Assembly (NCBI RefSeq): GCF_001540865.1
Contig: NC_033629.1
Coordinates: forward strand, 775,394 to 839,393
DNA length: 64,000 bases
Reading direction: 5' to 3'
DNA from: Ananas comosus
Taxonomy: Eukaryota > Streptophyta > Magnoliopsida > Poales > Bromeliaceae
In this document: piece by piece, positions 33,127 to 43,072 of the stretch
Position numbering within the stretch: position 1 is the stretch's first letter
How the letters are laid out: every line of letters begins with the position of its first letter
Made by a program: the position numbers and the translations under genes
The notes under the pieces: model-generated
What the model saw: the letters and a program-made list of their open reading frames with translations, nothing else
What the model was told of the DNA's origin: nothing
Database searches by the model: none

Positions 33127-35118
33127 ATTAAAGGAAGAGCTATATATGAAGTGTTATAGAGCCAGTGTTTTGCTGGGGAAAGTTGCTACATAAGTGTTGC
33201 TAAGTAGAGATTGTTCCGATTAACACCAAAATTTTTTTCATTAGAGTTTTTAGTAGTTTCTCTCTCTTATTTATAGGGTTAAAAAAATATTTTAAACTAT
33301 CATCATAGCAAAAGTTACTATTGTGCGTAGATTTTGAGCTCAAATTTGTACTTAGACATAACTTTATATTGAGGTTAACATATGCAATTTGCTATCTTTT
33401 TTGTACAAACTAGAAGAACCACTCATTGGGTTTGTTGTTCCACTAATTTTTCCTGAAATGTTCACTAATTCCTTGGGGAATTTTATTGAATTCAATGCTC
33501 TTTAATATGTTAAAATACATCAATCCCTTTGCAAACTCAGAAAATTCCAAACGTGGTCAATAACAACAGCACATTATTAGTTGGTCTCTGACTATATGTT
33601 AGATTCAATCATGCAACTTCACTTTCAAATAATAAAAAAGATTGCTCATTCTCAAAGAAATTTGGGGTTTCCTCTACGCGTGAAATCATATTTCTTAGCA
33701 CTAAAACAAAGATACGAAAGATACAACAATATCAATGCAGTCGTGTTCAGCCATTACCCTTGCAAGTGATTATGATCTGACTTTTCCAAAGTTAAGGATT
33801 CGAGTTTTACCGATAGAGGTACGCTCACAAGAACGAAACAATAATCGTGCAATCTACAATTGTTTTGGTTTAGAGGCGCCGGTTTCGAATTGGAGTTATA
33901 TTTGGATTTGCATTATCAGATCGTGTTTGGAAGAAGCATAATTTCAAAAAGGACTAAATGGGCATTGACTTTGGGCCAAAAGCCAACCTGGGAAGAGGCC
34001 CACCAAAGACAATATCACGAACCCACCCAAGTACTTGTACATGGGAGGGTGACGTGGCAAGCAGGGAGTGGTTTACAGTATACACATACACACACAAAAC
34101 AAATAAAATAAAATTTAAAAAAAAAGAAAGAGAAAAATGCTGCTTATATATAGAGCAACTTCTTATATAGGTCCTTTACTAAGCTTATAATCTCTGAGTA
34201 GTCCTTTTCCTCGTTGTACCATTTTGGCCTTTATTTGCTCAGAAACAAGAGTACCTTTTCAATGAAGGAGAGTGGACACAATATAATAATATACCTGTAC
34301 AAAATTCCAAGATTGCATATTTAATTTTGTAAAATTATTATTAGCAACAAATATTTTCCCAAATTCTTTCAAAATCTCTCTCTCTCTTGGGTTTACTTGC
34401 TGTATAATTTAAAGGAAATTTACTCTTAAAAAAAAAAGTATTATTAGAATTTGTTTACATTATCTGTTATCTGTGAATAAAAATTTATCATATTTTTTTA
34501 CAAGAAGAAAATATATTAGAAGTTTAAAGAATAATTATAACACTGATGTTTAGAAAGCGTTTGGCCAGGGACAAAACTAGGATTCAATCTTGAGGGGGGC
34601 CAAAATATATTTAAATAGAAACTTTAGTAATAAATAATAAACAAAATTTTTTCTAATTAAAAATTTTTTATTAAAAAATTATTAATTAAATAAATAATGT
34701 AAAAGCATGAACTTTATGTTTTTTATTTTCATATGTTTAACTTCTAACTATTTTTTTTATATTATTACATTAAAATAACTTAGAAATTTTACTAAATCTA
34801 ACAGTAATTTCTTAGTTTTTTAGTAAATAAAATTAACATAGCTATAAAATTTAGTGCAATTATTGATTTAGTCAAATAAAAAACATAAAGTTCATACTTT
34901 TNAAATAAAAATTTTAAAAAATTATTAAATAAAATTTTTAGAGTAGAAAAATATATTATATAATACTCTATAAGTAAGAAGCTTTTAATATATTTTCATC
35001 CATAAAAAGAGTATACCGATTAGGATAAAGAGTGAGAGAGTTATATTGGTACCATAATATTAAGTAAATATTGAAAAGTTAGGGGGGCCAAAACTATCCA
35101 TATTTCAAAAAAAAAAAA
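33127..35118. other. Spacer with an inverted repeat around an N
   Basis: AT-rich spacer. ATGAACTTTATGTTTTTTAT at 34707-34726 is perfectly inverted at 34876-34895, followed by an N at 34902, with weaker inverted similarity outside. Phrases of the type TTGAGGGGGGCC (about 34590) and TTAGGGGGGCC (35079) suggest a transposon remnant interrupted by the foldback element that follows. No gene. Confidence 0.45.
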
Positions 35119-35552
35119 GGGAAAACTTCAAAAAACCCCCTTGTGGTTTTAATTTTTTTCACTTTAGTACCCTGTGGTTTAAAATGTATCAAGTTAGTAC
35201 CTTGTGGTTTCTCACTTTATCACTTTAGTACCCTGTGGTTTAAAGTGTATCAAGTTAGTACCCTGTGGTTTTGCATTTTATCACTTTAGTACTCTGTGGT
35301 TTTGATTTTGTATCAAATTAGTACCCTGTGGTTTTTTAAACTATAGGGTACTAAAGTGATAAAGTGTGAAACTACAGGGTACTAAAGTGATAAAGTACAA
35401 AACCACATGGTACTAAATTGATACACTTTAAACCATAGGGTATTAAAGTGATAAAGTAAGAAACCACAGGGTACTAACTTGATACACTTTAAACCACAGG
35501 GTACTAAAATGAAAAAGTGTGAAACCACAGAGGGGGTTTTTGAAGTTTTCTC
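35119..35552. mobile_element. Foldback element with about 210-bp inverted arms
   Basis: The left end GGGAAAACTTCAAAAAACCC pairs with the reverse complement of the right end, GAGAAAACTTCAAAAACCCC. The pairing continues almost to the centre at about 35335. Each arm is built from repeats of ACTTTAGTACCCTGTGGTTT alternating with GTATCAAGTTAGTACC. The poly-A on both flanks hides the target duplication. A transcript would form a near-perfect hairpin. No coding capacity. Confidence 0.85.
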
Positions 35553-35629
35553 AAAAAAAAACTTTGAATAACCATTAAACAAATATTGAAAAGTTGAGGG
35601 GGGTCATGGCCACCTTGGGCCTCTATTTG

Positions 35630-35792
35630 CTGCGTTTGGTTGTTAATTTGAAAAATATTTTTTTTGCTTAAATGATATATTTTTATCCGTTTGATTTTTA
35701 AAACAGTAATTTTTTAATTTTTTTAAAAAATTTTATATAAAATAATGTTTATGAAATTAATTTTTCCTAATTTACGGAAAAACCAAACAGCC
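35630..35792. mobile_element. Possible small MITE
   Basis: The left end GCTGCGTTTGGTTG and the right end (reverse complement GGCTGTTTGGTT) carry the GTTTGGTT core seen in the other MITEs here. The interior is A/T only. The target duplication is not clear, so the call is tentative. Confidence 0.4.
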
Positions 35793-36308
35793 TTTCATTT
35801 CATTAGAGTGCTAAAAAAAAAAAAAGTTTCTCAAAAGTGGAGAAATAAATATGTAGTCTAAACCAGAAATTATCAGAAAGTTGGGTGCTTACATGAAATT
35901 TCCCAAAGAAATGTCTCTCTCCATAAGAAGTCAATGCTCCAGGGTTTGTTATAGTATTAAAAGTAATCATGAGAAAAAATTGATCAAAATAGCTTTTGTT
36001 TATTTTATTAATTTTATAAAATATATATATATATTTTTATATATTTACTTTTTGTGACTGTTGAGTTAAAGTTGAGAGGTGAGAAAGGTGGGGACTTTGT
36101 TGTGGGAATAGTAGAGCTCTGCAGAGGGGCAGGAGCAAATAATGAATGCATCCTTGTATGGATTGACCCCTCCCCAAACCCACCCCCCCAATTGGAGTTA
36201 ATGGATCTGATGGGTAATATGGCCTGGCCCTGCTTTTAATTCTCTGCAGAAGAGGTTGGTGGTAGCAGCAGCAGCAGCAGCAGAGACCCAACCACAACAC
36301 ACACACAN

Positions 36309-36341
<33 letters not shown>

Positions 36342-36710
36342 GGGGGGAGGTGGAAATTGTTCATTTTGATGGGATTTGGGGATCTGGGGTTTTGTTTGTG
36401 AGGAGGGGAAAGATCTTTGTTTTTTGTTTTTTGTTTTTTTACATTTTTTTTTTTTGGTGTTTAAACTGTTTTAGCATCTTGGTTGTGTTTAGATTTGGTG
36501 TTTTATTTTGATTTGGTGAGGGGAAGGAAAGAAAAAAGAGAGAGAGAGAGAGAGAGAGAAGAAAAAGTGTGTTCAAATCCTTCTTTTTAAAAAAAAAAAA
36601 AATTTTGGGCTCTTTTTCTCTTTAATTTGAGCATCTTAAAGGTGCCATCTTTGTTTCTCTTTGTTGAGGATCTGAAGTTGATTTTAGATTTTGAATCCAC
36701 TTTTTTTTTT

Positions 36711-36747
<37 letters not shown>

Positions 36748-36957
36748 GGTTCTCGTCGCCTCTCCTCTCCTACCCAAAAGTAAAAGCCCTTACTTTCATG
36801 TCAAAAAAGCTCGGGAATGTCGTTGAATCCCTAGGGTTTAACCCCTCAAATCCAAATCCCATCTCCTCCGCCTCCTCCCAATTTTTGATTTGATCTCGAA
36901 ATCGAGGCCCTTCCCTTCGCCCTCCTCCGGATTTTCTAGGGTTTTGATCTGAATCGG
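35793..36957 (+). promoter_or_regulatory. Promoter and leader region of the MOCOS-like gene
   Basis: Contains AC then GA microsatellites around an N at 36308 (GA run to about 36332), a second GA run at 36537-36560, and long T runs at 36444-36456 and 36712-36746. From 36760 it becomes CT-rich and GC-rich, like a plant 5' untranslated region. No other gene. Confidence 0.5.
36798..36893 (+). other. Upstream ORF of 31 codons in the MOCOS-like leader
   Basis: ATG at 36798 opens a frame beginning MSKKLGNVVESLG and ending before TGA at 36891-36893, about 100 bp upstream of the main start. If the leader is transcribed unspliced, ribosomes would meet this frame first. Whether it is in the mature transcript cannot be seen. 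Confidence 0.4.
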
Positions 36958-36972
36958 ATGGTCCTTTGCTAG
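36958..36972 (+). other. Minimal upstream ORF (4 codons)
   Basis: ATGGTCCTTTGCTAG encodes M-V-L-C-stop and ends 18 bp before the main ATG at 36991. The stop overlaps a (GCTAGG)3 repeat. Such a short spacing would normally limit reinitiation at the main start. Confidence 0.45.
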
Positions 36973-36990
36973 GGCTAGGGCTAGGGCTTC

Positions 36991-39822
36991 ATGCATCTTT
37001 CTCTATGGAAGCCCATATCCCACTGCGCCGCCCTGATCCTGGAGAAGAAGAACCGGTGGCGCAGCAGCGGCAGCGGCGGCGGCGGCGGCGGAGGATCGCC
37101 GGAGGATGGCGGCGGCGGAGGCGGCGGCGGCGGTGCCTCCGCCGGGAAGCGGCGGGCTCCGGCGCCGTCGTTCCTGCGCCAGCTCCAGGAGTCGAAGCTC
37201 CGGGAAGCCCTAGAGGAAGCTTCCGAGGACGGGTCCTTGTTCAAGTCCCAGGACGCCGACCTCAGCGCCGAGGAGATCTCCGGCTCGATCGGGCGGTCGC
37301 GGTCGCTCGCGCGCCTCCACGCCCAGAAGGAGTTCCTCCGCGCCACCGCCCTCGCCGCGGAGCGCGTGTTCCGCTCCCCGGAGAACGTCCCCGTCCTCGA
37401 GGAGGCCTTCTCCAAGTTCCTCACCATGTACCCCAAGTACCAATCCTCCACCGAGGTCGACAACCTCCGGTCCCGCGAGTATTCCCATCTCGCCGACGAC
37501 GGCTCCAAGGTATGCCTCGATTACTGCGGCTTCGGCCTCTTCTCCCACCTTCAAACGTTCCAAAACTGGGAGTCCTCGGCCTTTAGCCTCTCGGAGATTA
37601 CCGCGAATTTGAGCAACCACGCTTTGTACGGCGGTGCCGAGAAGGACACCGCCGAGCACGATATCAAGGCTCGGATAATGGATTATTTGAACATCCCCGA
37701 GAACGAATACGGTTTAGTATTTACTGTTAGCAGAGGCTCTGCATTCAAATTGTTAGCCGAATACTACCCCTTTCATACCAACAAGAAGCTCTTGACAATG
37801 TTCGATCACGAAAGCCAATCGGTGAATTGGATGGCCCAGCGCGCGAAAGAGAAAGGGGCGAAGGTCTATAGCGCGTGGTTCAAGTGGCCGACGCTCAAGC
37901 TCTGCTCGACTGAACTGAGGAAGCTGATCTCGAGCAAGAAGAGGAGAAAGAAGGATTCCGCCGTCGGGTTATTTGTGTTTCCCGTTCAGTCGAGAGTGAC
38001 GGGGGCGAAGTATTCTTATCAGTGGATGGCTTTGGCCCAGCAGAACAATTGGCACGTATTGCTCGATGCGGGATCTTTGGGCCCTAAGGACATGGACTCG
38101 CTAGGGCTCTCGCTTTTCCGGCCGGATTTTATAATCACTTCGTTCTACAGAGTGTTCGGATCCGACCCAACTGGTTTCGGCTGCCTTCTGATTAAGAAGT
38201 CGGTGATGGGGAGTTTACAGAGCCAGAATGGGAGTACTGGGTCTGGCATGGTCCGGATCGTTCCGGTGTTTCCTCAGTATTTAAGTGATTCTATGGATGG
38301 GCTGGATGTAATCGATGGGCTTGAGGATGATAACATAGTTGGAAACGAAGAGAGTTCGAGGTCTAACACACACAAGGAATCCCAGCTGCCGGCCTTTTCA
38401 GGTGCATTTACATCTGCTCAAGTGCAAGACGTATTTGAAAGCGAGATCGATCACGAGAATAGTTCTGATAGGGATGGCGCGAGTACCATATATGAAGAGA
38501 ATGAGAGCATTTCTCTCGGAGAAGTCATGAAGAGCCCAGTTTTCAGCGAGGATGAGTCGTCCGAGAGTTCTTTCTGGATTGACTTGGGTCAGAGCCCGTT
38601 ATTTGGGACCGACAATTCGGGCCAGCTGAACAAAGGTAAGTTGTTGGGATCTCCATTACCGCCTTCATGGTTTACGGGAAGGAAAAATCATAAGAAGGTA
38701 TCGCCAAAAGGGAAGATATCAAAGAGCCCAATTTATGATGAACGCGTTCTCTCTTTCGACGCGGCTGTGTTATCGGTCTCGCAAGAGCTAGACCGTGTTA
38801 AAGAAGTACCCGAAGAAGAGAATGCAAGTAATTCTTGGAGAGAGAGTGAGATTCAAGAAGAGCCTGTAGTTAAAGAACCAACAAGTGTTCGTACAGTGAA
38901 GTTCACTTCGACCAACGGGCTTCGAAGTATTAATGAGAATGGTTCCGCTTCAGAAATTTGCGTGGAAAGCCAAACTGATGCGAAGGAAAGTGCGATAAGA
39001 AGGGAAACAGAAGGGGAATTCCGTCTATTGGGCAGGAGAGAAGGAAATAATAACAGATTTGCGGGGGGTAGATTCTTTGGTGTGGAAGACAATGAGGGGG
39101 CTTCAAGCATGGGCCGAAGGGTATCATTTGGTGTGGAATATCATAATTCCGATGCTGGCGAACCCTCTGGGCATGCGGCTAGCCATGATTATGATGATGA
39201 TGATGATGATGATACTATGATGGAGGATGATGATGGTGCTGTAGAATGGAAAAGACGAGAGCCTGAAATACTATGTAGACATCTCGACCATGTGAACTCA
39301 ATGGGTCTTAACAAAACCACATTAAGGCTGAGGTATTTGATCAATTGGTTAGTGACTTCCCTGCTTCAACTTCGTCTACCTGATTTAGGAAATGACAGTG
39401 ATGTGTCTCTTGTTGAGATTTATGGCCCAAAGATTAAGTATGAAAGGGGGGCAGCTGTGGCTTTTAATGTGAAGGATAGCGGCGGAAAGTTAGTTAACCC
39501 AGAAGTAGTTCAAAAAATGGCTGAGAAAAATGGTATTTCTCTAGGCATTGGCTTTCTTAGTCACATAAGGGTCATGGATAACCAGAAACAATTGCATGGG
39601 GCGGTCGATTTGAACGATGCATCCTTCTGTAAGCCTACATCGACAAATCGGCACGATAGTAAAAATGCTACAATAAAAGTGGAGGTTGTTACCGCTTCAC
39701 TTGGGTTTTTAACAAACTTTGAAGATGTGTACAAAATGTGGGCTTTTGTTGCGAAGTTTCTAGATCCTTCTTTTCTCGATAGTGAAAGATTATCCTCAGT
39801 TGCCGAGTCTTCAGAATTGTAG
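36991..39822 (+). CDS. Molybdenum cofactor sulfurase-like protein (class V aminotransferase fold), intronless
   Basis: A single exon of 943 residues. It opens [20 protein letters not shown], then a Gly/Ser low-complexity stretch coded by GGC repeats. Conserved blocks follow: [71 protein letters not shown] and [20 protein letters not shown]. These place it in the plant family of MOCOS N-terminal-like, PLP-transferase-fold proteins (Arabidopsis At5g66950/At2g23520 type). At the place where class V enzymes carry the PLP lysine (SFYK) this protein has SFYRVFG, Arg387. The C-terminal half has an Asp-rich run (GAT repeat, 39189-39213) and a conserved end block. No MOSC domain follows, so it is not a full sulfurase. 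Its biochemical role is unknown. Confidence 0.9.
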   Translation: MHLSLWKPISHCAALILEKKNRWRSSGSGGGGGGGSPEDGGGGGGGGGASAGKRRAPAPSFLRQLQESKLREALEEASEDGSLFKSQDADLSAEEISGSIGRSRSLARLHAQKEFLRATALAAERVFRSPENVPVLEEAFSKFLTMYPKYQSSTEVDNLRSREYSHLADDGSKVCLDYCGFGLFSHLQTFQNWESSAFSLSEITANLSNHALYGGAEKDTAEHDIKARIMDYLNIPENEYGLVFTVSRGSAFKLLAEYYPFHTNKKLLTMFDHESQSVNWMAQRAKEKGAKVYSAWFKWPTLKLCSTELRKLISSKKRRKKDSAVGLFVFPVQSRVTGAKYSYQWMALAQQNNWHVLLDAGSLGPKDMDSLGLSLFRPDFIITSFYRVFGSDPTGFGCLLIKKSVMGSLQSQNGSTGSGMVRIVPVFPQYLSDSMDGLDVIDGLEDDNIVGNEESSRSNTHKESQLPAFSGAFTSAQVQDVFESEIDHENSSDRDGASTIYEENESISLGEVMKSPVFSEDESSESSFWIDLGQSPLFGTDNSGQLNKGKLLGSPLPPSWFTGRKNHKKVSPKGKISKSPIYDERVLSFDAAVLSVSQELDRVKEVPEEENASNSWRESEIQEEPVVKEPTSVRTVKFTSTNGLRSINENGSASEICVESQTDAKESAIRRETEGEFRLLGRREGNNNRFAGGRFFGVEDNEGASSMGRRVSFGVEYHNSDAGEPSGHAASHDYDDDDDDDTMMEDDDGAVEWKRREPEILCRHLDHVNSMGLNKTTLRLRYLINWLVTSLLQLRLPDLGNDSDVSLVEIYGPKIKYERGAAVAFNVKDSGGKLVNPEVVQKMAEKNGISLGIGFLSHIRVMDNQKQLHGAVDLNDASFCKPTSTNRHDSKNATIKVEVVTASLGFLTNFEDVYKMWAFVAKFLDPSFLDSERLSSVAESSEL

Positions 39823-40959
39823 CAGATTGGAAAATTTTGCCTTTAGCTGTTAATGGTGGCGATGGTTTCAGAGGGAGATGCAGAAGGAAGAAGCAGAGTG
39901 GAAGTTATGTGTCTTTTGCCTGTTTCTTTTGCATCTTCGTCTCTTCTGCTTGTGAAAAGGACGGACGATGGCTTGTGATCTTTGGCAGGTGAATTTATTT
40001 ATTCTTGGCCTCTGTAGAGTTTGTTTAAGATATATGTACCAGCTGAGTTACTCGCGGAGCTTCTTTTTCTACTGAATATTTGTAAAGCAGCTCTTTGCGC
40101 AAGATCTAGTCTCGCTAGCTTGTATGATTTTGGATAGCAAGGTGATGAAGCAATTTTTACCTTTCCTCATTTATGTTGTCCTGAATTTGCATTTGTGTTT
40201 AATCAGATTGCTCAAATTTAATGCTTATTATCATAAAGCTTCCAATCTTCCTTCCTGTAAAGTTTAATCGAATTTGTTCTCGCATAAGCCTTTGAAGTTC
40301 ACACACCATGTTGGCAGTGCAGTTTACCTGTTGGATTGCTTTTGTCTTAATCAGTAGGACAAATCTTTTTTGTATACAAGTTAGGCTGCTGAATCTAGAA
40401 AAGTAGGCTTTTGATTGTTACTTTCTACTATAGTTGTTCAAAATGCGGTTAGGTTGGAAGCTGACTCTGAATGCATTTTGTTCAATTTGTCGTGAGGCGA
40501 TGTTGAAAGATCCCATAGTTGTTTGCACATTCTTTTCTTTTGGTTGGTAATTGGTATTCGACTGTGAAGTGGTCAACTGATGATAACTGTTTAGTGTATT
40601 TTATATCTGTCAAAAGAAATGAAAAGAGTCTTAAATGGAGCCTAAAAATAGGCTATGCTTTAGTATGAGTCGACTAATTTTAGTATCTTGTTATTAAGGT
40701 CATTTGGATTATTTTCATCTCTTTGGCTTTAATTTCCCATACCCTTCCACAATTTAGGTGTTTTTTGTTTTTTTTTTATCTGTGATTTAGCTATCATTAT
40801 CGGCAAAACTTTGGGAATTTGAATTTTGGTGCATTATCATATCGCTTTATATATCATAATGAATATCTTTCTACAAATAAAGGTTCAAACAAGCTACAGT
40901 TTAACATGGCCTTGGGAGACATCATAATTTCTTGCACTCTTTTTCCATATTTGCTGATA
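39823..40959. other. 3' flank of the MOCOS-like gene
   Basis: Presumed 3' untranslated region, then AT-rich spacer. No other gene or clear repeat seen. Confidence 0.45.
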
Positions 40960-41766
40960 GTGCTGGCAAACGAGCGAGCCGGCTAGATAAGTATTTCTCG
41001 GCTCGCTACATAAGTATATAAATATATATTTTTAGCTATATATAGGCTGAGTAAGTAATTTAAGTTTAGTTAAAATTGGACTAATATTGTTAGCTTATAA
41101 AAATAAACTCAATATGCCAACAAAAAGGCGAAATTTTATTAAATTTACACTCTCCTTCTCTTTCTTTCACATAGTCGTAAATTCCTAATCTCTCTCTCTC
41201 TCTCTCCATGCGGCCAAACCTGAAGCCCTTTAAGTTACCAAGTAACATCACGCATCCGCCGTTACCTATTTTACTATTAGTTGTGTGCTTGAAAAAATAT
41301 CTAGAATACCTTTAAAGTAAAAAATAATTGTTTACACACAATTTTGATTTTAGTTATATATAATTGGATAGTTTAATCTAATATTTTTTTATATAATTTA
41401 TTTAATTTTTAACCGCATAGATGAAAAATAATAATATAAAAATTGAAGGCGGAAGAAAAGACATGTAAGACTGAAAAGATTAGATACTCAACTCATAAAT
41501 TATTTTTCTTCATATTATTATACCGTATTTTATATAATTATTTTGTATTTTGAACTATTAGATATATTTTTTGTATCAAATTATAAATAATGCTCTGTAC
41601 AAATTAAACTATTGCTTATTCAGTGTTGAGAATTTCAAGCAGCTCGTTTAGAGTTCGAGCTTGCTCGATTCGAAATTAGGTTCGCTCGAACTCAGCTCAA
41701 ATTAATTTTAAGCTTGAAATTAATTTCAAGTCGAATATAAATTGAGCTCGTCTTGTTTCCACCCCT
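40960..41766. mobile_element. hAT-like non-autonomous element, about 807 bp
   Basis: ATTTGCTGAT occurs at 40950-40959 and again at 41767-41776, directly flanking the element. The left end AGTGCTGGCAAACGAGCGAG pairs loosely with the reverse complement of the right end, AGGGGTGGAAACAAGACGAG. Subterminal regions are rich in GAGCTCG/GCTCGA motifs. An 8-10 bp duplication and an (A/G)GGGGTGG-type end fit hAT. The interior is AT-rich, with a CT run at about 41191-41208 and no transposase. Confidence 0.7.
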
Positions 41767-41776
41767 ATTTGCTGAT

Positions 41777-43072
41777 CCTATCTTTGAATTGGACAGGTGT
41801 CAACAGTTTTTCAGCAAGATAGCATCTGATTCAGAAATCAGATACGTAGGTATTATTTTATAAAGTTCTTATGTACACACAGGGTTTCAATGAAACCATT
41901 CATTCTGATGTGAATGAATTATTACTGGTCATATCACTTTTCATTAGTCAACCAAATTTTCCAAACTTCAATCAAATTTTAGACTTCTCAACCTCTGTGA
42001 AACATGTCTATCACATGCATGAGAAACTCAGAATGTAAACTAGTATGATTCTTTCTCTCCGTCTTTTTCTCTCCTTTCTTTTCTTCCAAGAGGATTCCTC
42101 TGATGTTTGGTGTAATACTAATCAACTACAGTGTTCTGTTGACAAAGGGGGGACATTTTGGCTGTTCCTACTCATACCACTCTGGGGACCATATAAAAAA
42201 AAGTAAGCATTTATTTGCTGGTTGTTGACAATTTAGTGGAGCAGCAACGTAACATTTGAAGCATTGGCTAGAGAAAAAGTAAGGTACCAAGATCACCCAG
42301 CAGTTGCATCATTGTAACATTGACATATCACCAACTATATAGACTCAAAAGATAAGAAAAAAGAAAATATCTCTCCATTGGATGATCTTCTAAAGCAAAT
42401 ATTTATCATACCAACGACCATTGAGCTCAGATTCTGAAATGGGATTAGGTAAAAGAATAATAAATAAGCGCCATTTGACTTAAGAGCAAATGAAGCACTA
42501 GTAAAAGTTTTTCGTTAAAATATTTTCAACAGCTTGTAACTGAAGCTAAAGCAGAAGCACGCTCCAAACCTGCTATTTGCCAAATACCTAATTTCTGAAA
42601 GCCTAGATGCCAAGCCAAATAGGGCAGTGGAGAAGCAACAATTTTATTTTGTAGTAAAAAAGGAAAAGGAAGCAACATATAGTAAAGGAAATTTGTCTCT
42701 CTTATTCTTATTTGATAGATAGGTTTGAATGTGATATAATACAAAAAAGAGGTTCTTGTGAGCTTTGCTTTCACTTTCCACTGCTTAGAGATGTTGCCTG
42801 AAATAGATGTTATCACTTCAGAACCCTTCAAAATATCTCCAGGTACTCAGCATACAAGAGTAAGGTGAAATAGCAACTTAGATTGGCTCATGTACCAATA
42901 ATTGAGCCACATTAAAACAGCTTCTAACCAATCCGTGACCAAGAAGCGGCCACCTCATCCTCTAACCGAAGTCCGCGCCTCGAGTGAACGAGAATAGTCA
43001 TACATGTCTGTGTCGTCTCTTTTCGTTTTGCGAGTGTCGACCATAAGAAAATTTCATAGATTTCATAGGAGT
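41777..43072. other. Convergent spacer, 3' flank of the oligopeptidase gene
   Basis: The right-hand part is presumably the 3' untranslated region of the minus-strand oligopeptidase-family gene. I see no other coding sequence; the 101-codon minus frame at 42526-42831 shows no similarity I recognise. Confidence 0.45.
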
